Assembly: GCA_900752015.1 (NCBI GenBank)
Contig: CAADTZ010000098.1
Coordinates: 1 to 63,647, forward strand
DNA: 63,647 bases
Origin: an uncultured Collinsella sp.
GTDB taxonomy: Bacteria > Actinomycetota > Coriobacteriia > Coriobacteriales > Coriobacteriaceae
Direction: 5' to 3'
Below the pieces are notes generated by a model. That model had not been told where the DNA came from and did not search any database. It was given only the letters and a program-made list of their open reading frames with translations. Shown piece after piece: positions 42,669 through 53,925 of this stretch. Within the stretch, counting starts at the first letter, position 1. The number at the start of each line of letters is the position of its first letter. Both the position numbers and the translations under genes were made by a program.

Positions 42669-42785
42669 AATCGCTAAAATAAACGAGTTTTCGGTAAAAG
42701 GCTCAATATTCCCGCCGAGCGTTGCGTTGCTGGGTGGGTCGCATACGCGTGCCGGTTGTATATAGATAGAAGATAGGGGAACTAC

Positions 42786-44624
<1,839 letters not shown>

Positions 44625-44653
44625 GCGCTGGGCTTTATAGCGACTAACAAGAA

Positions 44654-44686
44654 AGGGCGTCGACCGCGATGGTCGGCGCCCTTTTT
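44654..44686 (+). terminator. Terminator of typA
   Basis: AGGGCGTCGACC/GGTCGGCGCCCT stem with a five-base loop followed by five T. Confidence 0.88.
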
Positions 44687-44752
44687 GTGCACAGGGACTG
44701 AGCTGGTCTGCACCACCACAAAGGTGCCTGGCCCCTTTATGGTGGTTGGCGG

Positions 44753-45898
44753 CTAAGCGGCGGGGAGTCCTGGCGTGTTAGCCGGCTGCTGCGGCTTGAG
44801 GTGGGCGTTGCGCCAGATGATCTGGATAACGTAGCCGAGCATAAAGACAAAGGCTACGCCGCTGATGAAGTCACCTACGAGGGGAAGCCCCGTGAGGGCG
44901 CCTGCGATTACGCCGCCCACGGCTGCCATGGCGTAGCGGTTTTGGTTGTGTCCGACCATGCGGGAGATCGCGCACCCCGCAAAGGCACTCGACACCAACG
45001 CGATGCCGATAACGCCGCACAAGAGGGCTCCGGCAAGCGACAGACCAGCGATAGAGATAATTAGCAGTAGGACGGCGGGGACGATAGCAATCGTGCCCAG
45101 AAGACCGCTCACCCACAGGGGCATGGGGCGCTGGTGGAGCATGCCGGCGGCGCTGGCGGTCGCGCGCGGAAAGACGAGCTCGAGCAGCAGAGCGACAAAG
45201 CAGGTCGAGAGTGCCGCGGCGACGATACCGCCGATGACATCGTTAACGGTGGAAGTATCCTCGTTCTCGGTGCGGTCGATCTTGAGCGTGCCTACCTCGG
45301 CTCCTGCGGCACGCTCGGGGTCCTCGGAGACGTGCGCGTTCACGGTGCCGGTGATGTGGGCGTTCTTGCCCAGGATGAGCTTGTCGGCCCAAACCTCGAC
45401 ATCGCCCTCGACGGTGCCATCGATGGTCACCGTGTCGCCCGCAAGCGCTGCCGACTTGGTAGAGCCGCGCAGGGCAACCGTCTCGCCTATCGCGTAAAAA
45501 CAGTTGGCGGTGCTGTCGGAATTGAGCACAACGTGCTGACCGACGACCGTGACGCTGCCATCAACCGTGGTCTTGGCGATATCGATAGTGCGTGCCGCCA
45601 AGCGGACGGCGCCGCCCACCGTGCAGTCGCGGATAGAGAGGGTATCGCCCGCGGCGATGATATCGCGGTCAATGGACGCATCGTTCAAGTTGAGGGCCTG
45701 GCCGGCCCAGTACAGGTCACCTTCGACGCCGGACGAATTGGCGTCATTGTCGGTCGCAAGTACGTTGCCTGCGGTGTCCGTGCCGGCGAACGACGCCGTG
45801 GGAAGTGCGGTGAGCGCGAGCGCGATGAGCGCGAATAAGATCGTGATGCGGCCCCACGCTTTACGGCGTTGGGTCGACGGGAATTGATTACAGGGCAT
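44753..45898 (-). CDS. Membrane protein with exported bactofilin-like domain
   Basis: A 381-residue protein with an N-terminal signal or anchor (about 17-38). A repetitive beta-helix-like region follows (about 50-205) with bactofilin-type repeats (GDTLSIRDCTVGGAVRLAAR, TVDGSVTVVGQHV, GDTVTIDGTVEGDVEVWAD). Four or more hydrophobic segments lie at about 215-350. In other bacteria bactofilin domains are usually cytoplasmic polymers; here the signal-like start and downstream membrane segments suggest display outside the cytoplasm. AAGGA lies eight bases before the chosen ATG. Function unknown. Confidence 0.75.
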   Translation of the reverse strand: MPCNQFPSTQRRKAWGRITILFALIALALTALPTASFAGTDTAGNVLATDNDANSSGVEGDLYWAGQALNLNDASIDRDIIAAGDTLSIRDCTVGGAVRLAARTIDIAKTTVDGSVTVVGQHVVLNSDSTANCFYAIGETVALRGSTKSAALAGDTVTIDGTVEGDVEVWADKLILGKNAHITGTVNAHVSEDPERAAGAEVGTLKIDRTENEDTSTVNDVIGGIVAAALSTCFVALLLELVFPRATASAAGMLHQRPMPLWVSGLLGTIAIVPAVLLLIISIAGLSLAGALLCGVIGIALVSSAFAGCAISRMVGHNQNRYAMAAVGGVIAGALTGLPLVGDFISGVAFVFMLGYVIQIIWRNAHLKPQQPANTPGLPAA

Positions 45899-46004
45899 AG
45901 TGAATCCTTCGTCAGATGCTCGACATGCACCTAACAGGGTACCCAACGCGTGGGCGCTCTAAAAGAACCTCTCGGTTGCATTTCGAAGGATGAGCCCGCG
46001 CCAC

Positions 46005-46694
46005 CTACTTTTTGCGGTGCAAAAAGCGTGCGATGTCATCCTCGGTGGGGCTTTTGATATCAAAGCGCAGCGACAGCCAGCGTAGTCCCATGGTCACCAC
46101 GACGCAAACGACCAGTGCGACGACATTGCTGACCAAGCCGCTCATGACAAGGCAAACATAGCTTGCCGATCCGGCGATGGCCGCGATGGCATAGAAGTTG
46201 GTGCGCTGGAAGATACCCGGCACCACACCCATAAAACCATCTCGCAGCATGCCGCCGCCCACCGCGGTAAAAAAGCCCATCATGATGCACACCGCCGGCG
46301 CAAAGCCGTAGACCAGCGCCTTGTCTGCGCCGGTTGCCGCATAAATACCCACCGAGATGATATCGAGCAGGGGAATGAGCTTTTCGGGCTTGTCGACGAT
46401 TGCCGGGAAGATGTAGATGATGGCCGCGGTGGCGATGGAGAGCGGGAGCGCCATCGGTTGGTTGAGGATGTAGACGTTGCCCACCTGCAGCGTCATATCG
46501 CGCAAAAGACCGCCGCCCAGTCCACAGACCACGGCGAGCGCGACGGCGCCCACCAGGTCGAGTTTGTGCTCGCGTGCGACCAACACGCCCGAGATCGATG
46601 CCGCGACGACGGCGAACATCTCGAGCCAAAACGGGATGGCAACCATGGCATCCGAGGCGTGTGCGGTAACGATCATAGCGGCGGCAACGGGCAA
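46005..46694 (-). CDS. TRIC-family (YicG/UPF0126) membrane protein
   Basis: A 229-residue, seven-segment membrane protein with the two repeated family motifs GLGGGLLRDMTL (about 57-68) and AVGGGMLRDGFMG (about 143-155). Bacterial TRIC homologues form potassium-permeable channels; the related E. coli YicG has been described as a glycine transporter, so the substrate is open. TTG 46694 is chosen because AAAGGA lies seven bases upstream; an ATG six codons later lacks a site. It is transcribed against the main direction of this replichore. Confidence 0.88.
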   Translation of the reverse strand: MPVAAAMIVTAHASDAMVAIPFWLEMFAVVAASISGVLVAREHKLDLVGAVALAVVCGLGGGLLRDMTLQVGNVYILNQPMALPLSIATAAIIYIFPAIVDKPEKLIPLLDIISVGIYAATGADKALVYGFAPAVCIMMGFFTAVGGGMLRDGFMGVVPGIFQRTNFYAIAAIAGSASYVCLVMSGLVSNVVALVVCVVVTMGLRWLSLRFDIKSPTEDDIARFLHRKK

Positions 46695-46860
46695 GATGGG
46701 GTCCTTTGAGTAACGGGTTTAGACAATGCCCGTACATAGTACATGTTCGGCGCCGATTGCGACCCTATTGCTCGGCAAACGGTCGGGACTGGGTACGGTC
46801 ATAGGTTCCATGTTTGGGGATCCGGGTTGATGCTGAACGCGATGGGGGCGTGGTCGAATA
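46695..46860. other. Intergenic stretch before the tRNA-Ser repeat
   Basis: No gene is evident. The region should hold the promoter of the TRIC-family gene on the minus strand, but I could not pick a convincing -35/-10 pair. Confidence 0.35.
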
Positions 46861-47063
46861 GGAGGGATGTCCAAATTTTGAGCTCCGCTCAAAATTTATC
46901 CGGTCGGCTTGCGCCGACCGCGCTGCGCTAAAAACGCGCCACGGGCGCGTTTTCTTTACGCTCCGCGCCCTGGCGGGTTCGAATCCCTCCTCCTCCGCCG
47001 TATTTGCTTGTTAGGGACTCAAAACAAAAAAGCTCCCATTCCCGGGAGCTTTCTCAACCAAAA
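46861..47063 (-). repeat. tRNA-Ser(CGA)-associated hairpin array
   Basis: This has the same architecture as the Lys and Gly units: a short remnant of the tRNA 3' end (AGGAGGGAT, 46861-46869), hairpin 1 AAATTTTGAG/CTCAAAATTT (46874-46898), hairpin 2 GGTCGGC/GCCGACC (46903-46920), linker CGCTGCGCT, hairpin 3 AAAACGCGC/GCGCGTTTT (46931-46953) and linker CGCTCCGCGCCCTGGC. A perfect 25-base inverted copy of the tRNA T-arm plus acceptor follows (46975-46999 against 47065-47089), then the terminator. Confidence 0.75.
47026..47055 (-). terminator. Terminator of tRNA-Ser(CGA)
   Basis: AAAGCTCCC/GGGAGCTTT stem; on the minus strand it is followed by TTTTG. Confidence 0.85.
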
Positions 47064-47154
47064 TGGCGGAGGAGGAGGGATTCGAACCCTCGTGACCTTA
47101 TACAGGCCAAACGGTTTTCGAGACCGTCGCATTCAACCACTCTGCCACCCCTCC
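47064..47154 (-). tRNA. tRNA-Ser (anticodon CGA)
   Basis: A 91-base minus-strand tRNA with encoded CCA and the long variable arm typical of tRNA-Ser. The acceptor is GGAGGGG, the anticodon loop CTCGAAA (CGA), and the T-arm GGGTTCGAATCCC. Its last 25 bases are mirrored in the neighbouring repeat. Confidence 0.97.
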
Positions 47155-47167
47155 GCGTGGGGTAAAA

Positions 47168-47195
47168 ACAAAGCAGGCTCGAAGGCCTGCTTTGG
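47168..47195 (-). terminator. Terminator of tRNA-Ser(GGA)
   Basis: AAAGCAGGC/GCCTGCTTT stem; on the minus strand it is followed by GTTTTTA. It lies between the two tRNA-Ser genes. Confidence 0.8.
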
Positions 47196-47202
47196 AATTA
47201 AC

Positions 47203-47293
47203 TGGCGGAGAGTCAGGGATTTGAACCCTGGAGACGCTTTTGACGCCTACACGATTTCCAATCGTGCTCCTTCGGCCACTCGGACAACTCTCC
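47203..47293 (-). tRNA. tRNA-Ser (anticodon GGA)
   Basis: A 91-base minus-strand tRNA with encoded CCA. The acceptor is GGAGAGT/ACTCTCC, the anticodon loop TTGGAAA (GGA), with a long variable arm. The T-loop reads GGTTCAAATCC. Its 3' end is not duplicated nearby, unlike that of the neighbouring tRNA-Ser. Confidence 0.97.
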
Positions 47294-47309
47294 GTTAAAT
47301 GCGAAAGTC

Positions 47310-47337
47310 AGTATACACGAGGAATCGCAAAGTGCAA
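47310..47337 (-). promoter_or_regulatory. Promoter of tRNA-Ser(GGA)
   Basis: On the minus strand TTGCAC (47332-47337) and TATACT (47310-47315) are 16 bases apart. Confidence 0.65.
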
Positions 47338-47742
47338 ACAGAAAAGTTGGCATTTTTTAAAACGCTTGGCCGCGCTTGGCGTTGCAGTGGGGTTTGAGGT
47401 GCCAAAAAACGGCTTCCGACCAGCGTGGTTGATCAACTCAATTGTTCAAAAGGGGTATTCATAAGCGACTTGGCAATGAATTTAAAAATCTTTGGGTGGT
47501 GCTGTGGACCACTGGTATGCATTTTGCGACCACAGCCTTGTGCCCGTTGACCTGCGGCTTGGCTCAGCTTGTCCCCACGGCACCGTATCTTGTCCACAGA
47601 TCTGTCAAGCTTTTGGTCGGCATTTGGTTGGAATGCGCATGAAACGTGGTGCGAGTATGGGCATATGTGGAGGTCATGAGGTTGTAGCTGCAAATTATTG
47701 CAGCCTAGGAGGTTGAAAGATATTATTACCAAGTCTTTTCCT
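47338..47742. other. Gene-free upstream region of the rpsF operon
   Basis: About 400 bases with no gene I can support; the short open frames have no binding sites. GCTGCAAATTATTGCAGC (47686-47703) forms a short hairpin, and a single TTGTCCACA (47590-47598) resembles the classical DnaA box. The operon promoter must lie here but I could not place it. Confidence 0.4.
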
Positions 47743-47771
47743 GCTTCAGGCGCACCTTCACGACCTGAAGC
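47743..47771 (+). promoter_or_regulatory. Hairpin in the rpsF leader
   Basis: GCTTCAGG/CCTGAAGC encloses a 13-base loop, 26 bases before the rpsF ATG. rpsF leaders often carry an S6:S18-binding hairpin for autoregulation. The position fits, but I cannot confirm the conserved loop bases. Confidence 0.45.
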
Positions 47772-47797
47772 CACATTTGCCCAGAGGAGGTGACAAT

Positions 47798-48091
47798 ATG
47801 AAGGCTTATGAACTGCTGTTCTTTGTTGACCCGTCGCTCGACCCCGAGACTCGTCTCGCTGTTATGAAGCGTATCGATACCACGATCGCTGAGGGCGCTG
47901 GCAAGGTCGACTCCGTTGACGAGTGGGGCAAGCGCAAGCTTGCCTACGAGATCAACGACCTCACCGATGGTGACTACACCCTCATCAACTTCCACGCAGA
48001 TCCTACCCAGATCGCCGAGCTTGATCGCGTCCTGCGCATCACCGACGCTGTGGTCCGCCACATGATCGTCCGTCGCGACGACCAGGAGTAA
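47798..48091 (+). CDS. rpsF: 30S ribosomal protein S6
   Basis: A 97-residue ribosomal protein binding 16S rRNA with S18. It begins MKAYELLFFVDPSLDPETRL and has the KRKLAYEINDLTDGDYTL core. AGAGGAGG lies seven bases before the ATG. It is first in the operon rpsF-ssb-rpsR-rplI. Confidence 0.97.
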   Translation: MKAYELLFFVDPSLDPETRLAVMKRIDTTIAEGAGKVDSVDEWGKRKLAYEINDLTDGDYTLINFHADPTQIAELDRVLRITDAVVRHMIVRRDDQE

Positions 48092-48139
48092 GACTGTCGT
48101 TTTGGACTGGGCTTGTGCCCCAAGAGGAAGTAGTGAGTT

Positions 48140-48592
48140 ATGAGCATCAATCGAGTGAACATCACCGGTAACCTCACCCGCGATCCCGAGCTGCGCGCCA
48201 CCGCCGGCGGAACCCAGGTTCTGTCCTTTGGCGTCGCCGTGAACGATCGTCGCCGCAACGCGCAGACTGGCGAGTGGGAGGACTATCCCAACTTTGTCGA
48301 CTGCACCATGTTCGGCACCCGCGCCGAGGCCGTGAGCCGTTTCCTGGCAAAGGGAAACAAGGTCGCGATCGAGGGCAAGCTGCGCTACAGCTCTTGGGAG
48401 CGCGACGGCCAGCGCCGGAGCAAGCTTGAGGTCATCGTCGATGAGATCGAGTTTATGAGCTCCCGTGGTGGCCAGGGTGGCTACGATCAGGGCGGTTACG
48501 CCCCCGCAGCGCCCGCGCCCGCAGCACGTCCTGCCGCACCGGTGGCCACGCCGCCTGCGGTCGACGTCTACGATGAGGACATCCCGTTCTAA
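48140..48592 (+). CDS. ssb: Single-stranded DNA-binding protein
   Basis: A 150-residue SSB. The OB-fold is at 1-110 (MSINRVNITGNLTRDPELRA, GVAVNDRRRN, FVDCTMFGTRAEAVSRFLAKG), followed by a Gly/Pro/Ala-rich linker and the acidic tip VYDEDIPF, which recruits repair and replication proteins. It lies between rpsF and rpsR as in many bacteria. Confidence 0.97.
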   Translation: MSINRVNITGNLTRDPELRATAGGTQVLSFGVAVNDRRRNAQTGEWEDYPNFVDCTMFGTRAEAVSRFLAKGNKVAIEGKLRYSSWERDGQRRSKLEVIVDEIEFMSSRGGQGGYDQGGYAPAAPAPAARPAAPVATPPAVDVYDEDIPF

Positions 48593-48664
48593 GGGTTGTT
48601 CACCTATTTTTGAGTGAGAGGCGGCTTCGGTTCGCCGAAGTTGCCAAATGAAAGGTATTTTGAC

Positions 48665-48931
48665 ATGGCTAATGATTTTTCTGCACGTCAGCCGCGTCGT
48701 AAGTACTGCCAGTTCTGCAAGGAGAACACTGAGTTCATCGACTATAAGGACACTCAGCTTCTCCGTAAGTACATGACCGACCGTGGCAAGATCAAGCCCC
48801 GTCGCGTCACTGGCGCTTGCACGCAGCATCAGCATGACATCGCCAACGCCATCAAGCGCGCCCGCGAGATGGCTCTCCTGCCGTACACCGTCCCCGTGGT
48901 TTCCTCTCGTGGCAACCGCGACCGCGGCTAA
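48665..48931 (+). CDS. rpsR: 30S ribosomal protein S18
   Basis: An 88-residue ribosomal protein with RRKYCQFCKENTEFIDYKD and later RRVTGACTQHQ. The cysteine set (CxxC plus Cys and His) marks the zinc-binding version of S18. GAAAGG lies upstream of ATG 48665; 17 in-frame codons before it are ignored. Confidence 0.97.
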   Translation: MANDFSARQPRRKYCQFCKENTEFIDYKDTQLLRKYMTDRGKIKPRRVTGACTQHQHDIANAIKRAREMALLPYTVPVVSSRGNRDRG

Positions 48932-48946
48932 GAAGGGAGACGCATC

Positions 48947-49486
48947 ATGAAGGTTATTCTTCTCGATGAGATCAAGGGCAAGGGCGGCGAGGGTGACGTC
49001 GTAGAGGTCGCTCAGGGTTACGCTGAGAACTTCCTGTTCCCCAAGAAGCTCGCTGTTGCCGCCACCAAGGGCAACCTCAAGCAGCTTGACGAGCGTCGCA
49101 ACAACATCGCCAAGCGCGAGGCCGTCCGTCTGGCTACCGCCAACGAGACCAAGGCTGCCTTCGAGGGCAAGACGGTCACCGTTGACGTCAAGGTCGGCGA
49201 CGAGGGCATCCTCTTTGGCTCCGTTACCGCCGCTATGATCGCTGACGCCATCAAGGCTCAGCTCGGTATGGACATCGACCGCAAGCGCGTCGAGCTCGGT
49301 AAGCCCATCAAGGTTGCCGGTGCCCACACCGTTGCCATCTCGCTGTACCGCGAGATCAAGGCCGAGGTTGTCGTTCTCGTCGGCGTTACCGCCGAGGAGC
49401 TCGCTGCCGAGGCTGAGGTCGAGGAGGCCGCTGAGGTCGCCGAGGCCGAGACCGCCGAGGTCGAGACTGAGGCTGCTGCCGAGTAG
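48947..49486 (+). CDS. rplI: 50S ribosomal protein L9
   Basis: A 179-residue L9. The N-terminal domain begins MKVILLDEIKGKGGEGDVVEVAQGYAENFLFPKKLA, with a connecting helix and a C-terminal domain. The last 30 residues form an Ala/Glu/Val-rich acidic extension (EELAAEAEVEEAAEV...) longer than the usual 150-residue protein. It starts after AAGGGAG and ends at a strong terminator. Confidence 0.96.
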   Translation: MKVILLDEIKGKGGEGDVVEVAQGYAENFLFPKKLAVAATKGNLKQLDERRNNIAKREAVRLATANETKAAFEGKTVTVDVKVGDEGILFGSVTAAMIADAIKAQLGMDIDRKRVELGKPIKVAGAHTVAISLYREIKAEVVVLVGVTAEELAAEAEVEEAAEVAEAETAEVETEAAAE

Positions 49487-49518
49487 CATTTGCTGCAACG
49501 CAACAATCTTGTTCTAAG

Positions 49519-49556
49519 AAGGGCGCTCTGGGAAACCAGGGCGCCTTTTGTTTTTT
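49519..49556 (+). terminator. Terminator of the rpsF-rplI operon
   Basis: AAGGGCGCTCTGG/CCAGGGCGCCTT stem with a GAAA loop, followed by TTGTTTTTT. Confidence 0.9.
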
Positions 49557-49709
49557 GCGCTGAGTGAGTGTCATAGTGAACGTCGCGTCGAAGTCCTGTG
49601 TACAGGACCGTTCATCCGTTTGGTTCGGTGATGATTGGCCGCGTGCGGCGCGTTTTGGGACCGTGGCTGATACTATGGATGCTCGCAAGCGATATGAATG
49701 AGGATGCTC

Positions 49710-51101
49710 ATGGCATATGACGATAGGGAGACCGGGCTGACGGTTGAGGACCGCGGCTCAAAGTTGGGTCTTCCCCAAAACCAAGATGCAGAGGCCAATG
49801 TACTGGCCGCTATGCTGCTATCGCCCGAGGTGGTCGAAGAGGCCCAGGTCGAGCTGCAGCCCGATGACTTCTACCGGCCCATTCATAAGACCATCTATAC
49901 CGCGATGGTCGATATGTACAACAGCCGCATTCCCATCGACTCCATCTCGCTGATCGATTACCTGCGAAGCATCAACAAGCTCGATGCCGTGGGTGGCGAA
50001 GCGTACATTTTGGAGTTGATGGGTCAGACCCTGTCGCTCGTGAACTGGCAGCACCATGCCGCCATCGTCCGTCGCGACTCGATGCTGCGTGAGCTGATCG
50101 GCGCCACCAACGAGATCAACGCGCTGGCATATAACGCCCCCACCGACACCAAAGAGGTCGTGGAGCTAGCCGAGAGCAAGCTGCTCAAGGTTACGGCGCG
50201 CGAGGTCAAGTCGAGCTACAAGACGCTGACCGAGTTTATGGTCGAGGCCTATAACGAGGCCGAGGAAGTGTGCCAGGCCGGTGGCCAGGCTGCGGGCGTG
50301 CCCACGGGCTTCCCGTCGCTCGACCGCATGCTCATGGGCTTCCGCGAGGGTCAGCTCATCATCATCGGCGCCCGTCCTGCTGTAGGTAAGACGTCGTTCG
50401 CTCTGAACCTGGCGCTCAACGCTGCCGCTGCCGGTTATACCGTCGGCTTCTTCTCGCTGGAGATGTCGGGTAAGGAAATTGCCCAGCGTCTGATTTGCGC
50501 CTATGCCATGATCTCGATCAGCGACTTCCGCATGGGTCGCATTAGCCCCGAGCAGTGGGCCAATATCAACGAGGCCACGCAGACCTTGTCCAAGCTCGAT
50601 ATTCTGATTGACGATACGCCCGGCACCACAGTGACCGAGATTCGCGCCAAGAGCCGCCGCATGCTCCATAACAAGGAGAAGGCAATCATCATCCTGGACT
50701 ACCTGCAGCTGGTGAGTCCTCCGCCGGGACGCCGCTCCGAGAGCCGTACCGTCGAGGTTTCGGAGATGTCGCGTGGTCTGAAGATCATGGCCAAGGAGCT
50801 CAAGATTCCGCTCATCGCGCTGTCGCAGCTCTCGCGTCAGGTCGAATCCCGTACCGGCAAGCGTCCGCAGCTTTCCGACCTTCGTGAATCGGGCTCTATC
50901 GAGCAGGACGCCGATATCGTCATGTTCTTGGACCGCTCCGCCGACGAGGCCGAAGCCTCGCGCGACGATCGACCCGACGAGGGCGTTACGCGTATCGTCG
51001 TGGCCAAGAACCGTTCGGGCCCGATCGGCGACGTCGACCTGATGTTCCTGCCGGCATCCACCAAGTTCTATGAGCTTGATGGGGCACATGCCGAGGAGTA
51101 G
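49710..51101 (+). CDS. dnaB: Replicative DNA helicase
   Basis: The hexameric helicase that unwinds the fork. The 463-residue protein has an N-terminal primase-interaction domain (NQDAEANVLAAMLLSPEVV), Walker A ARPAVGKTSFAL, Walker B IIILDYLQLV, and the RecA-core segments LSRQVESRTGKRPQLSDLRESG and IVAKNRSGPIG. The ATG at 49710 with GAGG upstream is preferred to the ATG four codons earlier. It follows rplI as in many Gram-positives and ends 93 bases before purA. Confidence 0.96.
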   Translation: MAYDDRETGLTVEDRGSKLGLPQNQDAEANVLAAMLLSPEVVEEAQVELQPDDFYRPIHKTIYTAMVDMYNSRIPIDSISLIDYLRSINKLDAVGGEAYILELMGQTLSLVNWQHHAAIVRRDSMLRELIGATNEINALAYNAPTDTKEVVELAESKLLKVTAREVKSSYKTLTEFMVEAYNEAEEVCQAGGQAAGVPTGFPSLDRMLMGFREGQLIIIGARPAVGKTSFALNLALNAAAAGYTVGFFSLEMSGKEIAQRLICAYAMISISDFRMGRISPEQWANINEATQTLSKLDILIDDTPGTTVTEIRAKSRRMLHNKEKAIIILDYLQLVSPPPGRRSESRTVEVSEMSRGLKIMAKELKIPLIALSQLSRQVESRTGKRPQLSDLRESGSIEQDADIVMFLDRSADEAEASRDDRPDEGVTRIVVAKNRSGPIGDVDLMFLPASTKFYELDGAHAEE

Positions 51102-51194
51102 GACAGGCGCCCGTTGCACGGGTATACTGGGAATGTTTTGTGCTTCTGCGTGCCGGCGTGGCGCGTAGACAGTCCATGAATGTAAGGAGTAAAC

Positions 51195-52481
51195 ATGCCG
51201 TCAACCGTTTTGGTCGGTGCCCAGTGGGGCGATGAGGGCAAGGGTAAGATTTGCGACCTGGTCGCCGGCGACTTCGATGCCGTCGTGCGCTACTCGGGCG
51301 GCAACAACGCCGGTCACACCATCGTCGTCAACGGCAAGAAGTACGGCCTGCACCAGGTGCCCTCCGGCATCATGTATTCTGACCACGTGTCGGTGATCGG
51401 TAACGGCTGCGTCGTCAACCCCAAGGTTGTCCTTGAGGAGATCGATATGTTCGAGGCCGACGGCATCACCACCAAGAACCTCAAGATTAGCGGCAACGCG
51501 CATGTCATCATGCCGTACCACATCGATCTGGATGGCGCCTTTGAGCAGAAGCTCGGCAAGAAGAACATCGGTACCACCAAGCGCGGCATTGGTCCGTGCT
51601 ATCAGGACAAGATGGCTCGCATCGGCCTGCGCATGCAGGACATGCTGGACGAGGCGCTGTTCCGCGACAAGCTGGAGACCGCTCTCGCCCGCGTGAACCC
51701 CGAGCTCGAGCTCATCTACAACCTGCCCACCTACACCGTGGACCAGATTTGCGACGAGTACCTGCCGATGGCCGAGCGCCTGCGCCCCTACATCACCGAG
51801 ACGAGCCTGCTGCTCAACAACATGATCGATGAGGGCAAGGACCTGCTGTTTGAGGGCGCCCAGGCGACGCTACTCGACATCGACCACGGCACCTATCCGT
51901 ACGTGACGTCTTCCAACTGCACCGCCGGCGGCGCCATCACCGGCTCCGGCGTCGGTATGAAGAACGTCAACCGCGTGCTGGGCGTCATGAAGGCCTATAT
52001 CACCCGCGTCGGTTCGGGCCCCATGCCCACCGAGCTTTCCTATGAGTCCGAGGCCGGCCACACGCTGACCGAGGAGGGCTATGAGTACGGTGTGACCACC
52101 GGTCGCCGTCGCCGCTGCGGCTGGTTCGACGGCCCCATCGCCAACTACGCCTCGCGCGTCAACGGCCTCACCGACATCGCCATGACCAAGCTCGACGTGC
52201 TTTCGGCCTTCGACACCATTAAGGTGTGCGTGGCCTACGACGTCGATGGCGAGCGTTACACGAGCGTGCCCGAGCATCAGGTGCGCTTTGAGCATGCCAA
52301 GCCCATCTACGAGGAGCTTCCTGGCTGGAAGTGCGACATCACCGGTTGCCGCAGCTTTGACGAGCTGCCGCAGGAGGCTCAGGACTACGTGGCGTTTATC
52401 GAGGATCTGGCACACACCCGCGTGACGTTCATTGGCGTTGGCGCTGGTCGCGAGCAGATCATCAACCGATTCTGGAAGTAA
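51195..52481 (+). CDS. purA: Adenylosuccinate synthetase
   Basis: Converts IMP and aspartate to adenylosuccinate with GTP, the first committed step to AMP. The 428-residue protein has VLVGAQWGDEGKGKICD, GGNNAGHT, the GIGPCYQDK loop, TTGRRRRCGWFD and the C-terminal ISVGAGRE-like FIGVGAGREQII. GTAAGGAG precedes the ATG. Its product is the substrate of PurB encoded at 7.8-9.1 kb. Confidence 0.97.
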   Translation: MPSTVLVGAQWGDEGKGKICDLVAGDFDAVVRYSGGNNAGHTIVVNGKKYGLHQVPSGIMYSDHVSVIGNGCVVNPKVVLEEIDMFEADGITTKNLKISGNAHVIMPYHIDLDGAFEQKLGKKNIGTTKRGIGPCYQDKMARIGLRMQDMLDEALFRDKLETALARVNPELELIYNLPTYTVDQICDEYLPMAERLRPYITETSLLLNNMIDEGKDLLFEGAQATLLDIDHGTYPYVTSSNCTAGGAITGSGVGMKNVNRVLGVMKAYITRVGSGPMPTELSYESEAGHTLTEEGYEYGVTTGRRRRCGWFDGPIANYASRVNGLTDIAMTKLDVLSAFDTIKVCVAYDVDGERYTSVPEHQVRFEHAKPIYEELPGWKCDITGCRSFDELPQEAQDYVAFIEDLAHTRVTFIGVGAGREQIINRFWK

Positions 52482-52503
52482 TCGGGACTATTTGGTTATT
52501 GCG

Positions 52504-52545
52504 ATATACCCCTTTGCAGCCCGGACGGGCGGCCGAGGGGTATAT
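52504..52545 (+). terminator. Hairpin between purA and purD
   Basis: ATATACCCCT/AGGGGTATAT is a perfect 10-base stem with a 22-base GC-rich loop that can form a further small stem. The T-run after it is short, so it could be a weak terminator or a purD leader element. Confidence 0.5.
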
Positions 52546-52599
52546 TTGCTTGCAAAGGGCTCGCGCGGAGCGGGCCGTTCATCCATAGAGGAGGCACCC

Positions 52600-53904
<1,305 letters not shown>

Positions 53905-53925
53905 AATCCGAGAGGGATGAGACGG

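Noticed and set aside
46861..47089. Insertion sequence remnants at tRNA-Ser
   Set aside because: No transposase fragment or classical terminal repeat with target duplication is visible; the inverted copies are of the tRNA itself.
47590..47598. TTGTCCACA as a functional DnaA box
   Set aside because: It is a single isolated nonamer 15 kb from the box cluster, and the local box consensus appears to be TTTTCAACA.
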